A DNA stretch of 64,000 bases from M3007 sp964621185 (GTDB taxonomy: Bacteria; Bacteroidota; Bacteroidia; Chitinophagales; Saprospiraceae). This document shows positions 16,730-25,636 of this stretch, one piece after another; the stretch's first letter is position 1; the number at the start of each line of letters is the position of its first letter. The notes below the pieces were generated by a model. That model did no database searches, was not told where the DNA came from, and worked only from the letters and a program-made list of their open reading frames with translations. The translations under genes were made by a program, and so were the position numbers. Location: assembly GCA_964621185.1 (NCBI GenBank), contig CAZULM010000023.1:21909-85908 (forward strand). Reading direction: 5' to 3'.

Positions 16730-19700
16730 ATGAAAAAACTACTCATCGGCATCGCCATATTCATCGTGCTGCTGCTCGGCGCGCTCATCGCCATACCTTA
16801 TTTCTTCAAGGACGACATCATTGCCCAGGTAAAGGTGGCAGCCAACGAGAGCCTGAGCGCCAAGCTCGAATTCGAGGACGTGGACATCTCCATATTCCGA
16901 AATTTCCCGAAACTCTCCGTCGGGCTGAAAGGGCTCGACATCACCAACGGCCCTGGCCCTTTTGAAGGCGTAAAGCTTGTGCAGTGCGAGCGCCTCGACG
17001 TAGCTGTTGACCTCTGGTCGGCCATATTCGGCAGCGAAGTGGTCATAAAAGGCTTGTTTTTAAAAAAACCCAATATTAAGGTGTATGCCCTCAGCAACGG
17101 GCAGGCCAACTACGACATCACCAAACCGGAACCAGAAACCGCCGGCACCAGTGAATCCAGCCCGGTTAAACTGGAAAAATACGGCATCTCCGACGGCACG
17201 ATCCTGTACGACGACCGCGGGCTCGACATGCGGGCCGAACTGGAAGGCGTAAACCACACAGGCTCCGGCGAATTTGACAGCGACCTGTACGACTTGGTGA
17301 TGAAAACCGAGGTCGAAAAGCTGTCCGTGAACTATGGCGGCATCCAGTACCTCTCCAAAGCACATGCCGACTGGAACGCGACGCTGGGCGCCGACATGAA
17401 AAACTGGAAGTTCACCTTTAAAAAGAACGACCTCAGCGTGAATGCACTGGCGCTCATGCTCGACGGCTGGGTTCAGATGCCCGAAAACACCGAGGACATC
17501 CGCATGGACCTCAACTTCGGAACGCCCGCCAATACCTTCAAAAGCCTGCTCAGCATCATCCCGGGCGCTTATACAAAGGATTTCGACGGGGTACAGGCGA
17601 ACGGGTCTGTTGCTTTTTCGGGCTTTGCCAAAGGCACCTACAACGAAACGACCTACCCGGCGTTCAAGCTCCAGTTCAACGTCGGCAACGCCGATTTCAA
17701 ATACCCCAGCCTGCCCTTAGGCATGAGCGGCATCAACGTGGACGCGGCCATCAACAGCCCCTCGTCCCGGCTGAACGACATGACCGTGAACATCCCCAAG
17801 TTCAGCCTGAAGATCGGCTCCAACCCGCTGGAAGGCTATTTCAACCTGAAAACGCCCGAAACCGACCCTACCATCGACACCAAAATAAACGGCACCCTCA
17901 ACCTGGGCGAACTGTCGAAAGCATTCCCAATGGAAGACGTGCAAGAATTGGTCGGCATCATCAAAGCCAATGTCACCATGAAAGCTGCTATGAGCCAAAT
18001 AGATGCCCAGGCTTACGACCAGGTAAATATGGCCGGTGATTTCGCCATGAGCGGCATCACGTACCGCGCAGCCGGCACCCCAACCGTAAAAATAAATTCC
18101 CTGGAAACGAACATCACGCCGCAAAGGCTTGACATCCAAACCTTTGACGCGAAACTGGGCAACAGCGACCTGAAAGCGAACGGCAGCATCGATAACCTGC
18201 TGGCCTATTTCAGCACCACCAAAACCATGAAGGGGAACCTCAGCTTCTCCTCGCTCTACTTCGATGCCAACGAATGGATGGAACCCGCCCCTACCGACGG
18301 CGCGGTGGTGCCAAACGACGTGCCAGCCGAGACGGAAAAAGCATTCGACCGCTGGGATTTCACCATGGACGGCAAGATCGGCAAACTGAAATACGACACC
18401 TACGACATCTCCAACCTGAGCGCTTCCGGGCATTTCACCCCGAACAAAATGGACATTTCCAGCTTCGCGCTGAAAATGGGCCCCGACAGCGACCTCAGCG
18501 GCAACGGCAAAATACTCAACGCCTGGAACTACCTGTTCGACAACCAGACCGTTAAAGGCGTCGTGAACCTGAACTCCTCAAATTTTGACCTCAACCAGTT
18601 CATGGAAGACCCGGCCACCGTGGCCCAAAACAAGGCCGGCACAGCGCCCCCGCCAGTTGAAGAAGGCGTTATACCCGTACCGGAAAACATGGACATGACG
18701 CTAAACGCCAATTTCGGGAAGGTAAAATACACCACTTACGAGCTCAACAACCTTACGGGTCAAGTGGTCGTGAAAGACAAAATTGCCAAACTTCAGGACT
18801 GTACCGCAGACATAATCGGCGGACAAGTGGCGCTCACGGGCGATTACAATACACAAGACCTGAGCAAGCCAAAATTCGACATGAACATGGCGTTGCAAAA
18901 CATGGGCTTCCGGGAAGCTTTCCAAACCTTTGCCTCCGTAAAGGCACTGGCGCCCATCATGCAGTTCATGGACGGAAAATTCAACACTTCCCTTTCCATG
19001 ACCGGGCTATTAGGCAAGGACATGATGCCCGATTTCGGCACCTTGTCCGCGGCAGGGTTCCTGGAAACAATTGCCGCCGTTTTCAACAACTTCAAGCCCA
19101 CCAATTTGCTCGGAGAAAAACTCGGGGTGGATTACCTTAAAAAAATGGAATTGGCGAACACAAAAAACTGGTTTGAAATCAAAGACGGCAAGATTACCGT
19201 GAAACCCTTCAACGTAAAAGTGAAGGATGTCGCCATGCAGATCGGCGGCTCGCACGGGCTGAGCAGCGACATGGAATACCAGGTGCTCACTAAAATACCG
19301 CGCAGTGCCCTGGAAAAATCCAGCCTCGGCTCTGCCGCCAACAGCGGCCTCAGCATGTTGTCGAAAGAAGCCTCGAAAGTTGGGGTGAACCTGGCAAACG
19401 GGGCGTTTATCAATGTCCGTTTTGACCTGACCGGCACCATGACAAGCCCGAAAATCGCCATGAAAATCCTGCCCTCCGATGGAGAGAGCACGCTCAAAGA
19501 AGAAGCTGCCGATGCGGCCAAGGCTGTCGTGGACAAAGCCAAAGATTCGATCACCAACATGGCCAACCGCGAAATAGACAAAATAAAGGATAAAGCGCAA
19601 GAGGCCAAGGACAAAGCTGTGGACAGCTTGAAGGCCATTGCCGACAAAAAATTGCAAGAAGCTACCGACAAGGCAGCGCAAGAGGCCAAAGACAAACTTG

Positions 19701-19825
19701 GAAAAGCTGCCGGGGAAAAAGCAGGGGAAGTTTTGGGGGAAGAAGGCAAGAAGAAGGTAGATGAGGTGAAAGACAAGCTTGACAAATGGGATCCTTTCAA
19801 AAAGAAGAAAAAGGACAACCGATGA
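16730..19825 (+). CDS. AsmA-family protein with lysine/alanine-rich helical tail, 1031 aa
   Basis: N-terminal membrane anchor (MKKLLIGIAIFIVLLLGALIAI) then AsmA-like repeats: SLSAKLEFEDVDISIFRNFP, VGLKGLDITNGPGPFEG and further beta-taco repeats to about residue 910 (ANVTMKAAMSQID, GQVALTGDYNTQDLSKPKF). AsmA-like proteins are thought to bridge inner and outer membranes and move phospholipid. The last 120 residues form a KDKAQEAKDKA-type amphipathic helix with 11-residue periodicity and a polybasic end (FKKKKKDNR), unusual compared with the core. Start fixed by the anchor. The stop overlaps the next ATG (ATGA), implying translational coupling. Confidence 0.88.
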   Translation: MKKLLIGIAIFIVLLLGALIAIPYFFKDDIIAQVKVAANESLSAKLEFEDVDISIFRNFPKLSVGLKGLDITNGPGPFEGVKLVQCERLDVAVDLWSAIFGSEVVIKGLFLKKPNIKVYALSNGQANYDITKPEPETAGTSESSPVKLEKYGISDGTILYDDRGLDMRAELEGVNHTGSGEFDSDLYDLVMKTEVEKLSVNYGGIQYLSKAHADWNATLGADMKNWKFTFKKNDLSVNALALMLDGWVQMPENTEDIRMDLNFGTPANTFKSLLSIIPGAYTKDFDGVQANGSVAFSGFAKGTYNETTYPAFKLQFNVGNADFKYPSLPLGMSGINVDAAINSPSSRLNDMTVNIPKFSLKIGSNPLEGYFNLKTPETDPTIDTKINGTLNLGELSKAFPMEDVQELVGIIKANVTMKAAMSQIDAQAYDQVNMAGDFAMSGITYRAAGTPTVKINSLETNITPQRLDIQTFDAKLGNSDLKANGSIDNLLAYFSTTKTMKGNLSFSSLYFDANEWMEPAPTDGAVVPNDVPAETEKAFDRWDFTMDGKIGKLKYDTYDISNLSASGHFTPNKMDISSFALKMGPDSDLSGNGKILNAWNYLFDNQTVKGVVNLNSSNFDLNQFMEDPATVAQNKAGTAPPPVEEGVIPVPENMDMTLNANFGKVKYTTYELNNLTGQVVVKDKIAKLQDCTADIIGGQVALTGDYNTQDLSKPKFDMNMALQNMGFREAFQTFASVKALAPIMQFMDGKFNTSLSMTGLLGKDMMPDFGTLSAAGFLETIAAVFNNFKPTNLLGEKLGVDYLKKMELANTKNWFEIKDGKITVKPFNVKVKDVAMQIGGSHGLSSDMEYQVLTKIPRSALEKSSLGSAANSGLSMLSKEASKVGVNLANGAFINVRFDLTGTMTSPKIAMKILPSDGESTLKEEAADAAKAVVDKAKDSITNMANREIDKIKDKAQEAKDKAVDSLKAIADKKLQEATDKAAQEAKDKLGKAAGEKAGEVLGEEGKKKVDEVKDKLDKWDPFKKKKKDNR

Positions 19826-20511
19826 AAATCCCCCGTTGGAAAAAATGGCTTTCACATGTCCGGCCCCTTACCCTGGAAGTCGCCGCATCCGACCAAAACC
19901 CTGAGCTGACAGTAGCCATCAGCCGGGGCAGGATACAGTTGCTGAGCGGCGAGGCCATTTATTCCTGGGACGACCTGTACAAAAACTTCCTCATCGCCTT
20001 CGATGCGCTCAAGATCGACGAGCGGCCAATCCAGGACGTGCTGCTACTGGGCATGGGCCTTGGCTCAGTGCCATTTATGTTGGAGAAGGTATTCCAGCGA
20101 GATTACCGCTACACGGCGGTCGAGTGGGATGAAACCGTGACAGATTTGGCCTTGCGGTACACCCTGTCTCGCATGAACAGCCCTGTTGAGCTGATCACTG
20201 CCGACGCTGAAGTGTTTGTCCAGGTTTGCGAGGAACAGTTCGACCTGCTCATCGTCGATATTTTTGAGGACGACATCACGCCCCCCCAGTTTTGTACCGA
20301 GGAGTTTTTGCATCATTGCAAATTGCTGCTGCGCCCAGGGGGCCTGCTGCTCTTCAACCGGCTGCACGGGGAGGATGTGGCCATCCGCTCCGTCACCGAA
20401 CGGTATTTCGTGCAAAAGTTCAAAAAGGTGTTCCAGGAAGGCTGGCATATCGATACCAAGGGGAACTGGATATTGTGCGGGGAGCAGGCTGCGGGGTCAC
20501 CTCAAAATTAA
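19822..20511 (+). CDS. Spermidine synthase-fold SAM-dependent methyltransferase-like protein, 229 aa
   Basis: Rossmann-fold protein of the spermidine synthase/methyltransferase class: VLLLGMGLGSVPFML (glycine loop, near 73), RYTAVEWDETVTDLAL (acidic loop), VELITADAEVFVQ and FDLLIVDIFEDDITPPQFCT. There is no clear aminopropyltransferase active-site motif, so polyamine synthesis is not supported. Translation overlaps AsmA by four bases, which suggests a common transcription unit. Substrate unknown; cytoplasmic. Confidence 0.8.
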   Translation: MKIPRWKKWLSHVRPLTLEVAASDQNPELTVAISRGRIQLLSGEAIYSWDDLYKNFLIAFDALKIDERPIQDVLLLGMGLGSVPFMLEKVFQRDYRYTAVEWDETVTDLALRYTLSRMNSPVELITADAEVFVQVCEEQFDLLIVDIFEDDITPPQFCTEEFLHHCKLLLRPGGLLLFNRLHGEDVAIRSVTERYFVQKFKKVFQEGWHIDTKGNWILCGEQAAGSPQN

Positions 20512-20637
20512 TTATGGCAACAGGCATAAGCTATTTTGGCCAATATTTTCGTTGGTTTGAGCAGTAAACATGAGTCACCTGGAATTTTGGAAGGGATAAA
20601 AACACTGGAAAAGTGCGGCATCTGTTTATACTTATTG

Positions 20638-20698
20638 GTCAGACCGCGAAAATCGGTCAGACCAAGGGTCATCGTCTGACCGATTTTCGCGGTCTGAC
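20638..20698. repeat. Perfect 25-bp inverted repeat
   Basis: Arms 20638-20662 and 20674-20698 are exact reverse complements with an 11-nt loop. Each arm contains two copies of the odd palindrome GTCAGAC separated by CGCGAAAATCG. It lies between two convergent genes together with a separate terminator at 20731. Confidence 0.92.
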
Positions 20699-20730
20699 GA
20701 ATCGATCTTACAATTTTGCCCTACAAATGG

Positions 20731-20785
20731 CTGCCCATAAAAAAAGAGCCATCCCGATGTCGGGATGGCTCTTTTTTATGGGCAG
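20731..20785. terminator. Bidirectional rho-independent terminator
   Basis: A 26-27 bp stem (one bulge) from ctgcccat..gagccatcccga to its complement, with poly-A on one side and poly-T on the other, between the convergent genes ending at 20511 and 20796. Confidence 0.92.
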
Positions 20786-20795
20786 CGGGCGCTTG

Positions 20796-22124
20796 TTATT
20801 GGTTCTTAAAATGCGAATCCGGATTTTTCCCACCATCCTTTACCGTATCAAGGCGCTTTTTGATAATCGGCATCATTTTCTCGTCGTCTTTGCGCGCATA
20901 GATCTCATTGAGCGCGATCAGCGTGTTAAGATCGCTAGGGTCTGCCATTTCTGCCTTTTGGAAATAGGGCAGGGCTTTGTCGAAAAGCGCCATGATATCA
21001 TCGCGCATACTTTTCATTTTTGCGATGCCCGCAGAGGAATAATCCTCCGGAAGTGCGTTCATTTCCTGGGTACGGGCAGCGGCTTTGTTGTAGTAAAGTG
21101 CGCCAAGGGAATAGTTGGCATCCAGATGATCAGGTTTCTTAGCCAAGGCATCACTGTAGCTTTTCTTTGCCAGTTCAAAATACTCTGCAGCCTTGGCCTC
21201 GTCCTTGTCTTTCAAAGCGGCCTGGTACAGGTTGTCGTAAATATTGCCCAGCGTCACATACAGGCCGATATTTTCCGGCTCTTGTTCGATGGCTTGCTGT
21301 AGGCGACCTGTCAGTTCATTCAGCTTTCCGGCCTTGAGATACTCGTTTATTTCGGCAAAAAGGAGCGCTGGGTCGTCCGGGTATTTTTTCCGGCCTTCGG
21401 AAAGCACCTTGTTGGCCGCAGCTGCATCTCCCAATTTGGTTTGGCAGGTGTAAAGGCCCTCATACACGGCTGCTGAAGCATTTCCAGACTTGTAAAGTCG
21501 CTCGTAATAGATGACAGCGTCTTTGCAGCGATCGGAAAGAGAAGCGGTCAAGCCGGTAAAATAAATCTGTTCTTCCAAGGATTTTGGGTCTTCCAGGTGG
21601 CTTTTTTGGCCGTTTTCAGCCAAAATGTCGTGAGCTTCAACCGAAGCGCGGAAAGAGAGGAATGTTTTTTCATATTCCTTGTTTCCGTACTTGGCAACGC
21701 CAATGTTGATCAGCGAGCCTTGCACGTCCGCAATACCTTTGACGGCCTCTTTTTTTTCGCTTTTGCTGGTGGTAATCTCATATACTTTTTTGTAGGCTTC
21801 GAAAGCTACAAGTGCGTCATTGTCGCCTGTAAAGGGAGCTTTCGGGTTGATCTGCTGGAGCGCCAAATCTTTCTGCAACATGGTGCTGTAAATTTCGGCT
21901 TTGGTCATCCAGGCAGAAGAGAGCGCCTGGGCATCGGGCAGCTTCAGGGCTTCTTCAATCTGGTCCTTGGCCTCCGTCAATTTTGCTGAATTGGTCGAGG
22001 GGCTTATATTGTAGCTTGTGAGGGATTTGGCTGCTTTTTTGGCAAGCTTTGCGCCATCTTCCTGGGAATTGGCGGTGCCTGCGACAAAGAGGAAGACAAA
22101 AAGGGACAAAAGGACTTTTTTCAT
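20796..22124 (-). CDS. Exported TPR-repeat protein, 442 aa
   Basis: Signal peptide (MKKVLLSLFVFLFVAGTANS) followed by helical tetratricopeptide-type repeats: SLINIGVAKYGNKEYEKTFL, SAAVYEGLYTCQTKLGDAAA, IGLYVTLGNIYDNLYQAALK, LDANYSLGALYYNKAAART, LNTLIALNEIYARKDD. Likely a periplasmic scaffold. The start at 22124 gives a clean signal peptide. Upstream in its own direction lies the 8-bp repeat family. Exact role unknown. Confidence 0.85.
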   Translation of the reverse strand: MKKVLLSLFVFLFVAGTANSQEDGAKLAKKAAKSLTSYNISPSTNSAKLTEAKDQIEEALKLPDAQALSSAWMTKAEIYSTMLQKDLALQQINPKAPFTGDNDALVAFEAYKKVYEITTSKSEKKEAVKGIADVQGSLINIGVAKYGNKEYEKTFLSFRASVEAHDILAENGQKSHLEDPKSLEEQIYFTGLTASLSDRCKDAVIYYERLYKSGNASAAVYEGLYTCQTKLGDAAAANKVLSEGRKKYPDDPALLFAEINEYLKAGKLNELTGRLQQAIEQEPENIGLYVTLGNIYDNLYQAALKDKDEAKAAEYFELAKKSYSDALAKKPDHLDANYSLGALYYNKAAARTQEMNALPEDYSSAGIAKMKSMRDDIMALFDKALPYFQKAEMADPSDLNTLIALNEIYARKDDEKMMPIIKKRLDTVKDGGKNPDSHFKNQ

Positions 22125-22142
22125 GGAATGCACAATTTTTTA

Positions 22143-22262
22143 ATTTGATAATTAGGCAATTGGATAATGTGATAATTTGAGGCATAATTGGGCTAATGTG
22201 AAGAGATTGCCAAGATGCGGCTGGTCATTATCACATTATCGAATTAGCAATTATAACATTAT
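22143..22262. repeat. Blocks of the 8-bp ATTATCAC repeat family
   Basis: Two degenerate blocks (about 22143-22180, reading ATTATCAC on the minus strand, and 22226-22260 on the plus strand) lie in the 279-bp region between gyrA and the TPR gene. The first block ends close to the start codon of the TPR gene, in the same orientation relative to the gene as at ribD and at 57914. No gene is seen in this region. Confidence 0.75.
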
Positions 22263-22403
22263 TGTCGCCATTTGTTGTATTTAGGACGCAAAAACGCCCA
22301 AAACGGTTAATAACGGCTTGTTAATGTGTGGAAAAAAATGTCAACTACGTTCCTAAGTATCTGGCGGCCAACATTCTTCCAATTCAAAACGCCCACCAAG
22401 TGA

Positions 22404-24932
22404 TTATTCCTCCGTTGGCTCTTGGGGTGCTGCCTCGGTGGTTTCACTGGCAGCCTCATCCGTGCCGACCACCAAATCTTCTTCTTCAGCCTTGTCCACT
22501 ACCGTGACATCGGCAATATTGTCCGAGCTCTCAAGGCGGATCAGCTTAACGCCCTGCGTGGCGCGGCCCATAACCCGCAGGTCGTCAGCCGCTGTGCGTA
22601 TGGTGATGCCGTTTACGGTCGTAATCATCAGGTCGTTTTTATCTGTTACCGATTTGATGGCCACCAAATGGCCTGTTTTGTCGGTAATGTTCATGGTTTT
22701 TATGCCTTTGCCGCCCCGGCTCTGTACCCGGTAGTCTTCCAAGGCAGAGCGCTTGCCCATGCCTTTTTCAGAAACGACCAAGATGCTGGTTTCGGTATCG
22801 GCGGGATCGACGCACACCATGCCAACCACGGTATCGCCCCCTTCGTCGTCCACGCGGATGCCGCGCACGCCGGCTGCGGTGCGGCCCATGGCGCGAACGT
22901 CCTCCTCGTTGAAGCGTATGGCTTTGCCGCTTTGGACCGCAAGGATGATCTCATTTTTTCCGTTGGTGAGCTTGGCTTCTATCAGAGCATCGCCCTCGTT
23001 GATGCCAATAGCATTGATGCCGCCCTGGCGCGGCCGGGAGTAGTCGGCCAGCAGGGTCTTTTTGATCTGGCCGCGCTTGGTGCAGAACACGATGTAGTGG
23101 TTGTTGACGAACTCCTCGTCGTTGAGCTTCCTGACGATGATATAGGCCCGCACCTTGTCTTCTTTGGGTATGTTGAGCAAGTTTTGTATCACCCGGCCTG
23201 CGGTGTTCTTGGCGCCTTCAGGCACCTCATACACTTTCAGCCAGAAACAGCGCCCGCTCTCGGTGAAAAGCAGAATGGTTTCATGGTTGGTAGCGGTGAA
23301 CATGTGCTCCACAAAGTCCTCGTCGCGGGTGCGCACGCCCTGTGCGCCGCGGCCGCCACGGCCTTGTGCCCTGTACTCGCTGATGGAAGTTCGCTTGATA
23401 TAGCCTGCGTGGCTGATGGTGATTACCACCTCTTCGTCTTCGATCAGGTCTTCGATGCTGATATCGGCGTCGCTCAGGTCGATGGCCGTGCGGCGCTCGT
23501 CGCCAAAACGGTCTTTTATTTCTGCTGTTTCGGCCTTAACAATGGCACGTTGCAAGCCTTCGTCCGCCAGGATAGCCTTTAGCTCGGCAATTTTTTTCAT
23601 CAACTCATCGTACTCCGCCCGCACCTTGTCGCGCTCAAGGCCCGTGAGCTGCTGGAGGCGCATGGCGAGGATCGCCTTTGCTTGTATTTCTGACAGGCCG
23701 AAATTAGACATAAGCCCTTCTCGCGCCTCTTCCACGTCTTTGGAGGCGCGGATCAATGCGATGACCTCGTCTAAGTGGTCCAGGGCGATGAGCAAGCCTT
23801 CCAGGATATGGGCGCGCTCTTCGGCCTTGCGGAGCTCGTATCGGGTGCGGCGAACGATGACATCGAGGCGGAATTTGACAAACTCGTCTATCAAGTCCTT
23901 GAGGTTCAAGGTCTTCGGGCGCCCGTTGACCAGGGCAATGTTGTTGATCCCGTAGCTGGTTTGCAAGGGCGTGAGCTTGAACAGTTGGCTCAGGATGACG
24001 TTCGCTGCCGCGTCGCGCTTTATCTCGATCACGACCCGCACACCTTCGCGGTTGGATTCGTCGCGCACGTCGCTGATGCCCAGCACCTTTTTCTCGTTCA
24101 CCAGGTCGGCGATCTTGGAGATGAGCATGGCTTTGTTGACCTGGTACGGGATTTCCGTGACGATGATGGCTTCCCGGCCATTGTCGTCGGTCTCGATCTC
24201 TGTTTTGGCGCGCACAACACAGCGGCCGCGTCCTGTGCGGAAACCTTCGTGCACCCCGCTCAGGCCATAAATGATGCCGCCAGTGGGGAAATCCGGTGCT
24301 TTCACGAACTCGATCATCTCATCAACCGTCATTTCCGGGTTGTCCACGGCAGCTATGATGGCGTCGCAGACTTCGCGGAGGTTGTGGGGCATCATGTTGG
24401 TGGCCATGCCCACGGCAATGCCGGAAGCGCCGTTCACTAACAGGTTGGGCAGCTTGGAGGGCATCACGCTGGGCTCTTCCAGGGAGTCGTCGAAGTTGAG
24501 CTGGAAATCGACTGTTTCCTTGTCGAGGTCGCTCACGATTTCGTCGGAAATGCGGCGCAACCGGGCTTCCGTGTAGCGCATGGCAGCGGGGCTGTCGCCG
24601 TCCATAGAGCCAAAGTTGCCCTGGCCGTCCACCAATGGGTAGCGGAGGCTCCATTCCTGGGCCATGCGCACCATGGTGTCATACACTGAACTGTCGCCGT
24701 GCGGGTGGTACTTGCCCAACACTTCGCCCACGATACGGGCCGATTTTTTGTAGGGCTTGTTGTAGGAGAGGCCCAGGTCGAGCATCCCGTACAGGACGCG
24801 GCGGTGGACGGGCTTGAGGCCGTCGCGCACATCGGGCAAGGCGCGGCTAACGATTACCGACATGGAGTAATCGATGTACGCTACCTTCAATTCATCTTCA
24901 ACATTGATGGAAATAATCCTCGAATCTTGCAT
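22404..24932 (-). CDS. gyrA: DNA gyrase subunit A
   Basis: Breaking-rejoining subunit of the type II topoisomerase that introduces negative supercoils. Catalytic Tyr120 lies in SPAAMRYTEARL. The quinolone-resistance region reads YHPHGDSSVYDT (75-86) with Ser81 and Asp85, the wild-type residues at the positions equivalent to E. coli Ser83 and Asp87. The C-terminal domain holds the six beta-pinwheel repeats, with the GyrA box GRGGRGAQG near 540. The protein ends in an acidic tail (AEEEDLVVGTDEA...). The 842-residue length is normal. gyrB is not in the window. Confidence 0.98.
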   Translation of the reverse strand: MQDSRIISINVEDELKVAYIDYSMSVIVSRALPDVRDGLKPVHRRVLYGMLDLGLSYNKPYKKSARIVGEVLGKYHPHGDSSVYDTMVRMAQEWSLRYPLVDGQGNFGSMDGDSPAAMRYTEARLRRISDEIVSDLDKETVDFQLNFDDSLEEPSVMPSKLPNLLVNGASGIAVGMATNMMPHNLREVCDAIIAAVDNPEMTVDEMIEFVKAPDFPTGGIIYGLSGVHEGFRTGRGRCVVRAKTEIETDDNGREAIIVTEIPYQVNKAMLISKIADLVNEKKVLGISDVRDESNREGVRVVIEIKRDAAANVILSQLFKLTPLQTSYGINNIALVNGRPKTLNLKDLIDEFVKFRLDVIVRRTRYELRKAEERAHILEGLLIALDHLDEVIALIRASKDVEEAREGLMSNFGLSEIQAKAILAMRLQQLTGLERDKVRAEYDELMKKIAELKAILADEGLQRAIVKAETAEIKDRFGDERRTAIDLSDADISIEDLIEDEEVVITISHAGYIKRTSISEYRAQGRGGRGAQGVRTRDEDFVEHMFTATNHETILLFTESGRCFWLKVYEVPEGAKNTAGRVIQNLLNIPKEDKVRAYIIVRKLNDEEFVNNHYIVFCTKRGQIKKTLLADYSRPRQGGINAIGINEGDALIEAKLTNGKNEIILAVQSGKAIRFNEEDVRAMGRTAAGVRGIRVDDEGGDTVVGMVCVDPADTETSILVVSEKGMGKRSALEDYRVQSRGGKGIKTMNITDKTGHLVAIKSVTDKNDLMITTVNGITIRTAADDLRVMGRATQGVKLIRLESSDNIADVTVVDKAEEEDLVVGTDEAASETTEAAPQEPTEE

Positions 24933-25003
24933 ATACGTCTAATGCGGGGGCGGTTGTGGTGAATATTGTTTTGTGAGAAATGGCACCGCCTCAAAATAGT
25001 GCG

Positions 25004-25011
25004 CGAAGGTA
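25004..25011 (-). promoter_or_regulatory. Probable -7 element of gyrA
   Basis: On the minus strand this reads TACCTTCG, one mismatch from TAnnTTTG, about 70 bases upstream of the gyrA start. The rest of the 202-bp gap to the acetyltransferase gene shows nothing else. Confidence 0.35.
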
Positions 25012-25134
25012 CAAAATACCTGGTTCGGAGCCAATGAAAAGGGAAAGTTTCTGGCCTGATGCAGCACTTTTTTTCGCAATAATTTTCAGTAAAAAGCACA
25101 AGCGCCTTGGGGCTTCGGGAACGCCGCAAATTCT

Positions 25135-25560
25135 TCAGATTTTCTTCAAAAAATGGTAGCCTTTTTTTACAAACCCTTCCCTTTCGTAGAATGCATGCGC
25201 CTTTTCATTTTCGAGATAGGCATCGAGCATGATGGTGACGCAGCCCTCTTGGCGCGCCAGTTCGGTCACGTAGTCGGTGAGCAATTTGCCAATGCCACGC
25301 GAGCGGTGCCCCGCAGCTACAACCACGTTGTCCATTTCGAGGTATTTGCCGCTGTAAAGCTTTGTGGTGACCCATATTCCAGAAATGCCCAGGCATTCAT
25401 CTCCCTCATTGATGGTCACCATCCGATACCCATGCGCGATCATGTCGTCGAGCGCTTTGTCGAGGTATTCGGGCGTCGAGATTGGGTTGAGCTGCTGCAG
25501 GAGCGGGGAAAGGGGGAGCATTTCCTGCTTTGTTGTGTGGATTGAAAAGGAAAATGCCAT
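25135..25560 (-). CDS. GNAT-family N-acetyltransferase, 141 aa
   Basis: One GNAT domain: a substrate-side region (LLQQLNPISTPEYLDKALDD), beta strands IWVTTKLYSGKYLEMDNVVV, and the acetyl-CoA pyrophosphate loop AGHRSRGIGKLL, followed by the C-terminal EKAHAFYEREGFVKKGYHF. Start ATG 25560 is chosen because upstream sequence overlaps the divergent promoter of the protease gene. The substrate is not predictable. Divergent from the subtilase. Confidence 0.88.
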   Translation of the reverse strand: MAFSFSIHTTKQEMLPLSPLLQQLNPISTPEYLDKALDDMIAHGYRMVTINEGDECLGISGIWVTTKLYSGKYLEMDNVVVAAGHRSRGIGKLLTDYVTELARQEGCVTIMLDAYLENEKAHAFYEREGFVKKGYHFLKKI

Positions 25561-25595
25561 TATTTTCAATCTTTTGCAGTAAAGGTAAGGCATTG

Positions 25596-25603
25596 TAGCT
25601 TTG
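25596..25603 (+). promoter_or_regulatory. -7 promoter element of the subtilase gene
   Basis: TAGCTTTG matches TAnnTTTG and lies 33 bases before the ATG at 25637, within the divergent region shared with the acetyltransferase gene. Confidence 0.45.
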
Positions 25604-25636
25604 CCGATGTTGTTTCTTTGCCACAAAATCTCACGG

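Noticed and set aside
22422..23582. A 386-codon plus-strand frame opposite gyrA
   Set aside because: gyrA is certain on the other strand; the frame has no family resemblance.
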